A program made the translations under genes and the position numbers. A stretch of DNA of 25,237 bases from an uncultured Zoogloea sp. (GTDB lineage: Bacteria; Pseudomonadota; Gammaproteobacteria; Burkholderiales; Rhodocyclaceae): positions 1 to 25,237 of the forward strand of contig CALBTT010000002.1 in NCBI GenBank assembly GCA_937967645.1, given 5' to 3'. The notes under the pieces are model-generated. The model ran no database searches. It was given only the letters and a program-made list of their open reading frames with translations, and was not told the DNA's origin. Position 1 is the first letter of the stretch. Each line of letters starts with the position of its first letter. Positions 22,507 to 25,237 of this stretch are shown here, piece by piece.

Positions 22507-22605
22507 GGCTGAACCTGTGCTTTTCGGCTGGGGAAGTATCCGAGGGTAGCAGCCGGAGCGTTCGCACTGCAACATGAGCACTTTTTTCCGTTTCGGGAGC
22601 TGCCC
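22507..22605. promoter_or_regulatory. Divergent ilvA/ridA promoter region
   Basis: This 99-bp spacer lies between two divergent start codons and must carry the promoters of both genes unless they lie in coding sequence. GGGAG sits 7 bases before the RidA-family start. I could not pick out a convincing -35/-10 pair on either strand, and I see no leader peptide or attenuator-type hairpin for ilvA. Confidence 0.35.
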
Positions 22606-22965
22606 ATGAGCGAAATCCTGCGTGCCGGTACGACCCAGCGCTACTCCGACTACACCGTTCACAACGGCGTTGTTTACTGCGTCGAGGTGCCACCCGACCC
22701 CACCGCCGACATCACGGCCCAGACCGCTGCCATGCTGGCCAGTGTCGAGCAGCTGCTGCTCAAAGCGGGTAGTGCCAAGGGGCGCATGCTGCTCGCCACC
22801 CTCTACCTGACTGACATCAGCGACTATGATGCAGTGAATGCCGTATGGGATGCCTGGGTGCCCGCCGGTACGGCGCCGACGCGGGCCTGTGTGCAGGTGG
22901 CCGCGCTGGCGCATCCGGGCTGGCGTGTCGAGATCGCCGTCCAGGCGGCGTGTGATGTGACCTGA
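22606..22965 (+). CDS. RidA-family (YjgF/YER057c/UK114) protein
   Basis: A 119-residue protein of the Rid superfamily, trimeric enamine/imine deaminases. The carboxylate-binding arginine of the family corresponds to Arg93 in PTRACVQVAAL, followed by VEIAVQA with Glu109, so deaminase activity is plausible. The N-terminal part (YSDYTVHNGVVYCVEVPPD) differs from archetypal RidA, so it may be a Rid2-7 subgroup member and the symbol ridA is not claimed. It diverges from ilvA across 99 bp; IlvA releases 2-aminocrotonate, the best-known RidA substrate, so the pairing makes functional sense. A GGGAG ribosome site precedes the ATG. Confidence 0.85.
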   Translation: MSEILRAGTTQRYSDYTVHNGVVYCVEVPPDPTADITAQTAAMLASVEQLLLKAGSAKGRMLLATLYLTDISDYDAVNAVWDAWVPAGTAPTRACVQVAALAHPGWRVEIAVQAACDVT

Positions 22966-23037
22966 ACGAACGCCCCGCAGCGCCGGGCGTTTCCGCAATG
23001 ACCCGGCCACAGGCCGATCGCAAGAGGGGAAAAGTCC

Positions 23038-24021
23038 ATGTCCTGCCTGTCACGTCTGTCCCGTGGCCTCGTCGGCCTGTGCCTGTCCGCCACCGCCTTT
23101 GCGGCGCAGGCGGGTTATTCGAGCCTGACCTTCTTCGGCGACAGCCTGTCCGACACGGGCAATCTGTTCATTTCGAGCGGCGGCGCCTTCCCGCCGTCGC
23201 CCTATTACGACGGGCGGCGTTCCGACGGACCGGTGTGGGTGGAGTATCTGGCCCAGGGGCTGGGCATGCCCGCGGCGGCTGCGCCCTTCCTGGCCGGCGG
23301 CAACAACTATGCCTTCATCGGCGCCCAGACCGGGCTGGACGGTTATGGCGGGCTGACCGGCGTGGGCTTGCAGACCCAGGTCGGCGGCTTCTGGGCCACG
23401 GTCACCAGCGGGGTCGCCGATCCCAATGGGCTCTACGTCATCGGTATCGGCGCCAATGACCTGTTCTCGATCGTCGAGGGCAACAGCGGCATGGGGGCGA
23501 CGGATATCCAGGGGCGCAAGGCTGCCTCCGACAGCGCCCTGGACAATCTGATGGTCAGCCTCGGCATTCTGGCGGGGAGCGGGGCCCGGAATTTCCTGGT
23601 GGCCAATGTGCCGGACCTCGCCACGACGCCCGAGGCACTGGCCCTCGGGACCTCGGACGCCTATGCGCAGACCACCACCTATTTCAACGACCAGCTGGCC
23701 CTGCGCCTGGCCGCATTCCGCACGTCCTTCGCGGTGGGGGTGGCCGAGCTGGATTTCTACGCCATCTCCCAGGCGGTGACCCAGGATGGCCTGTACAACG
23801 GCGGTCTCCGCTACGGCCTGGGCAATGTGCTGCAGCCCTGCCTGCTGCCCGGCGCGCCTGACTGCAGTGTGTCGATGTACGCCGATGGAGTGCACCCGAC
23901 CACCGCCATGCACGCCATCGTCGGCCAGCTCGCACTGGCCACGGTTCCCGAGCCCGATAGCGCCATCCTGGTGCTGACCGCCCTGTCCCTGCTACCGCTG
24001 CTGCGTCGCCGGAAGCGCTAG
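23038..24021 (+). CDS. PEP-CTERM GDSL/SGNH esterase-lipase
   Basis: A 327-residue secreted hydrolase. A signal peptide covers about residues 1-25 (LVGLCLSATAFAAQAG). SGNH block I is FFGDSLSDTGN with nucleophile Ser36, a block II-like Gly/Asn region is GGNNYAFIGAQTG, block III is GANDLF (Asn near 140), and block V is DGVHPT with Asp283 and His286, so the catalytic set is complete. The C-terminus VPEP followed by a hydrophobic stretch and RRRKR is a PEP-CTERM sorting tag, which predicts processing by an exosortase encoded elsewhere and release or attachment at the surface. A strong GAGGGG ribosome site precedes the ATG. Neighbours do not indicate a substrate. Confidence 0.92.
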   Translation: MSCLSRLSRGLVGLCLSATAFAAQAGYSSLTFFGDSLSDTGNLFISSGGAFPPSPYYDGRRSDGPVWVEYLAQGLGMPAAAAPFLAGGNNYAFIGAQTGLDGYGGLTGVGLQTQVGGFWATVTSGVADPNGLYVIGIGANDLFSIVEGNSGMGATDIQGRKAASDSALDNLMVSLGILAGSGARNFLVANVPDLATTPEALALGTSDAYAQTTTYFNDQLALRLAAFRTSFAVGVAELDFYAISQAVTQDGLYNGGLRYGLGNVLQPCLLPGAPDCSVSMYADGVHPTTAMHAIVGQLALATVPEPDSAILVLTALSLLPLLRRRKR

Positions 24022-24029
24022 TCGTCCCA

Positions 24030-24048
24030 CGGGAGGCGCCGCCTCCCG
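24030..24048 (+). terminator. Hairpin after the PEP-CTERM hydrolase
   Basis: CGGGAGGC and GCCTCCCG form a perfect 8-bp stem with a 3-base loop 9 bp after the stop. No T-tract follows (CCTGCCTGGCC), so it is a weak intrinsic terminator candidate. The remaining 165 bp before the next gene hold a TAAAAT at 24173-24178 that may be part of its promoter. Confidence 0.45.
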
Positions 24049-24213
24049 CCTGCCTGGCCGAGCGGAACCCTGACCCTTGTTGCGGGTCCATCACCCTGCC
24101 TGAACACGGTTGCCGAGAACCCCCAGCCGCCGTAAGGCTTTGTTTCCGGAGACAGAAGGCGGGTCCGTCCGCTAAAATGTCCCGTTCTCCGCCGTCAGAA
24201 CCCAGGTACCCCG

Positions 24214-25237
24214 ATGACTCAGCGCCTGCGTGAAATTCCCTATAACTACACTTCGTTCTCCGATCGGGAGATCGTCATCCGCCTGCTCGGCGCCGATGCG
24301 TGGCACACCCTCGACGCCCTGCGTTCCGAGCGTGTCACCGGCCGCTCCGCGCGGATGCTCTACGAGGTGCTGGGGGACGTCTGGGTGGTCCAGCGCAACC
24401 CCTACCTGCAGGACGACCTGCTGGCCAACCGCGATCGCCTCGGCGCCCTGATCGGCGCCCTGCGCCATCGCCTCGCCGAAGTCGAGAAGCGCCGCGAGGA
24501 GGCCAGCGCGGAAGATCCCGAGCGCAGCGCCAAGGTGGCCAGCCTGGTGGTGGCCGCGAATGGCGCCGTCGACCGCTTCGCCCGCCTCTTCGACGAGACC
24601 GGCGAATTGCGCAAGCGCGTGCTGCGTGAGCTGGCCCGCCACACCCGCAAGGACAACATCTGTTTCGACGGCCACGCCCGGGTTTCCCACGTGACCGATG
24701 CCACTGACTGGCGTGTCGAATACCCCTTCGTGGTCCTCTACCCGGACACCGAGGACGAGATGGCACCGCTGGTGAAGAGCTGCATCGAGCTCGGCCTGAC
24801 CATCATCCCGCGGGGCGGCGGCACCGGCTACACCGGCGGTGCCGTGCCCCTGGACGCCCGCTCGGTGGTCATCAACACCGAAAAGCTGATCGCCATGGGG
24901 CCGGTCGAGGAAGTCGTGCTGCCGGGCCTGAATGGCCCGATGGCCACCCCCTACGCCACCATCCGCACCGGCGCCGGTGTCGTCACCGAGCGCGTCTCCG
25001 AAGCCGCCTCGGCGGCCGGCCGCGTGTTTGCGGTGGACCCGACCTCGGCCAGCGCCTCCTGCATCGGCGGCAACATCGCCATGAACGCCGGCGGCAAGAA
25101 GGCCGTGCTGTGGGGCACCGCGCTGGACAATCTGGCCTGGTGGAAGATGGTCACGCCGGACGGCAACTGGCTCGAGGTGGAGCGCCTCGACCACAACTTC
25201 GGCAAGATCCACGAGCAGGAGACGGTGCACTTCCGCC
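24214..25237 (+). CDS. DUF3683 FAD/FMN-binding oxidoreductase, 5' part
   Basis: Only the first 341 codons are present; the frame is open to the window end. The N-terminal DUF3683 region (about 1-165, REIPYNYTSFSDREIVIRLL) precedes an FAD-binding type 4 (GlcD/DLD-like) domain: YPFVVLYPDTEDEMAPLV, the FAD pyrophosphate loop PRGGGTGYTGGAVP, then TIRTGAGVVTE and IGGNIAMNAGG. In betaproteobacteria such proteins run to about 1,270 residues, with a C-terminal FAD-linked oxidase domain and 4Fe-4S ferredoxin/CCG modules, so about three quarters should lie to the right. The likely role is oxidation of a 2-hydroxyacid such as lactate or glycolate; substrate is not known. The ATG at 24214 starts the conserved family sequence, though no strong ribosome site is seen (CCAGGTACCCCG). 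Confidence 0.9.
   Translation, partial: MTQRLREIPYNYTSFSDREIVIRLLGADAWHTLDALRSERVTGRSARMLYEVLGDVWVVQRNPYLQDDLLANRDRLGALIGALRHRLAEVEKRREEASAEDPERSAKVASLVVAANGAVDRFARLFDETGELRKRVLRELARHTRKDNICFDGHARVSHVTDATDWRVEYPFVVLYPDTEDEMAPLVKSCIELGLTIIPRGGGTGYTGGAVPLDARSVVINTEKLIAMGPVEEVVLPGLNGPMATPYATIRTGAGVVTERVSEAASAAGRVFAVDPTSASASCIGGNIAMNAGGKKAVLWGTALDNLAWWKMVTPDGNWLEVERLDHNFGKIHEQETVHFR

Noticed and set aside
21127..22512. A 461-codon plus-strand frame opposite ilvA
   Set aside because: It mirrors the coding strand of a well-supported threonine ammonia-lyase, and its His/Val/Gly-rich composition is typical of antisense translation.
20986..23010. A 674-residue version of threonine ammonia-lyase starting at 23010
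   Set aside because: The extra 168 residues are antisense to the RidA-family gene and lack family similarity; the ATG at 22506 gives the normal length.
1..25237. CRISPR arrays, tRNA or rRNA genes, insertion sequences, toxin-antitoxin or phage-defence islands
   Set aside because: No regularly spaced repeats, cloverleaf-like stretches, transposase or integrase motifs or terminal inverted repeats were seen; gene content is consistently chromosomal.

Overview
The window is GC-rich chromosomal DNA (roughly two thirds G+C by eye) with dense, short-spaced genes and strong third-position G/C bias. The gene set points to a betaproteobacterium, most likely in or near the Rhodocyclales: a betaproteobacterial-type DUF2325 protein, a DUF3683 FAD oxidoreductase, a phasin, a PEP-CTERM protein and a FecR/LysM plus CHASE2-kinase pair. 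The taxonomic guess is inference from gene content. I see no tRNA, rRNA, insertion sequence, prophage, integrase, attachment site, replication origin or CRISPR array.

Layout. (1) 98-950, minus strand: a PaiB-family FMN-binding protein behind a crippled AhpD-like gene that has lost its middle, including the CxxC active site. (2) 1127-2725, plus strand: a promoter bracketed by two Fur-box-like sites drives an 80-aa protein overlapping a DUF2325 protein; a convergent MFS transporter ends 1 bp away. (3) 4179-6536, plus strand: CheY-like receiver, CheC and PAS-PAS-GGDEF diguanylate cyclase, with a flagellar sigma-28-like promoter candidate in front. (4) 6566-13819, minus strand: LysM/FecR envelope protein, CHASE2 histidine kinase, AsmA-like protein and nitronate monooxygenase. 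(5) 14047-15968: mscL (plus) converges on an OmpR-type response regulator (minus), separated by a strong bidirectional hairpin; a YcbL-like metallo-hydrolase lies upstream of the regulator. (6) 16217-18321: pyrE with a DUF4124-like coiled-coil protein behind it, and exonuclease III diverging from pyrE across only 37 bp. (7) 18514-20363, plus strand: rubrerythrin, rubredoxin and rubredoxin reductase, a complete NAD(P)H-to-peroxide electron chain; the rubrerythrin leader can pair with its own Shine-Dalgarno. (8) 20415-25237: phasin and threonine ammonia-lyase (minus), a divergent RidA-family gene, a PEP-CTERM GDSL hydrolase, and the first 341 codons of a DUF3683 FAD-linked oxidoreductase cut by the window end.

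How the parts work together. Several neighbour pairs make functional sense: IlvA and RidA (reactive enamine producer and scavenger), the three rubrerythrin-pathway genes, CheY/CheC/diguanylate cyclase (phospho-signalling feeding c-di-GMP), and FecR/CHASE2 kinase with the OmpR-type regulator across mscL. The best candidates for something undescribed are the Fur-box-flanked DUF2325 operon with its symmetric four-cysteine cluster, the SD-sequestering rubrerythrin leader, and the CheC-diguanylate cyclase module. None has the look of a wholly new system; most of the window is ordinary chromosomal housekeeping.
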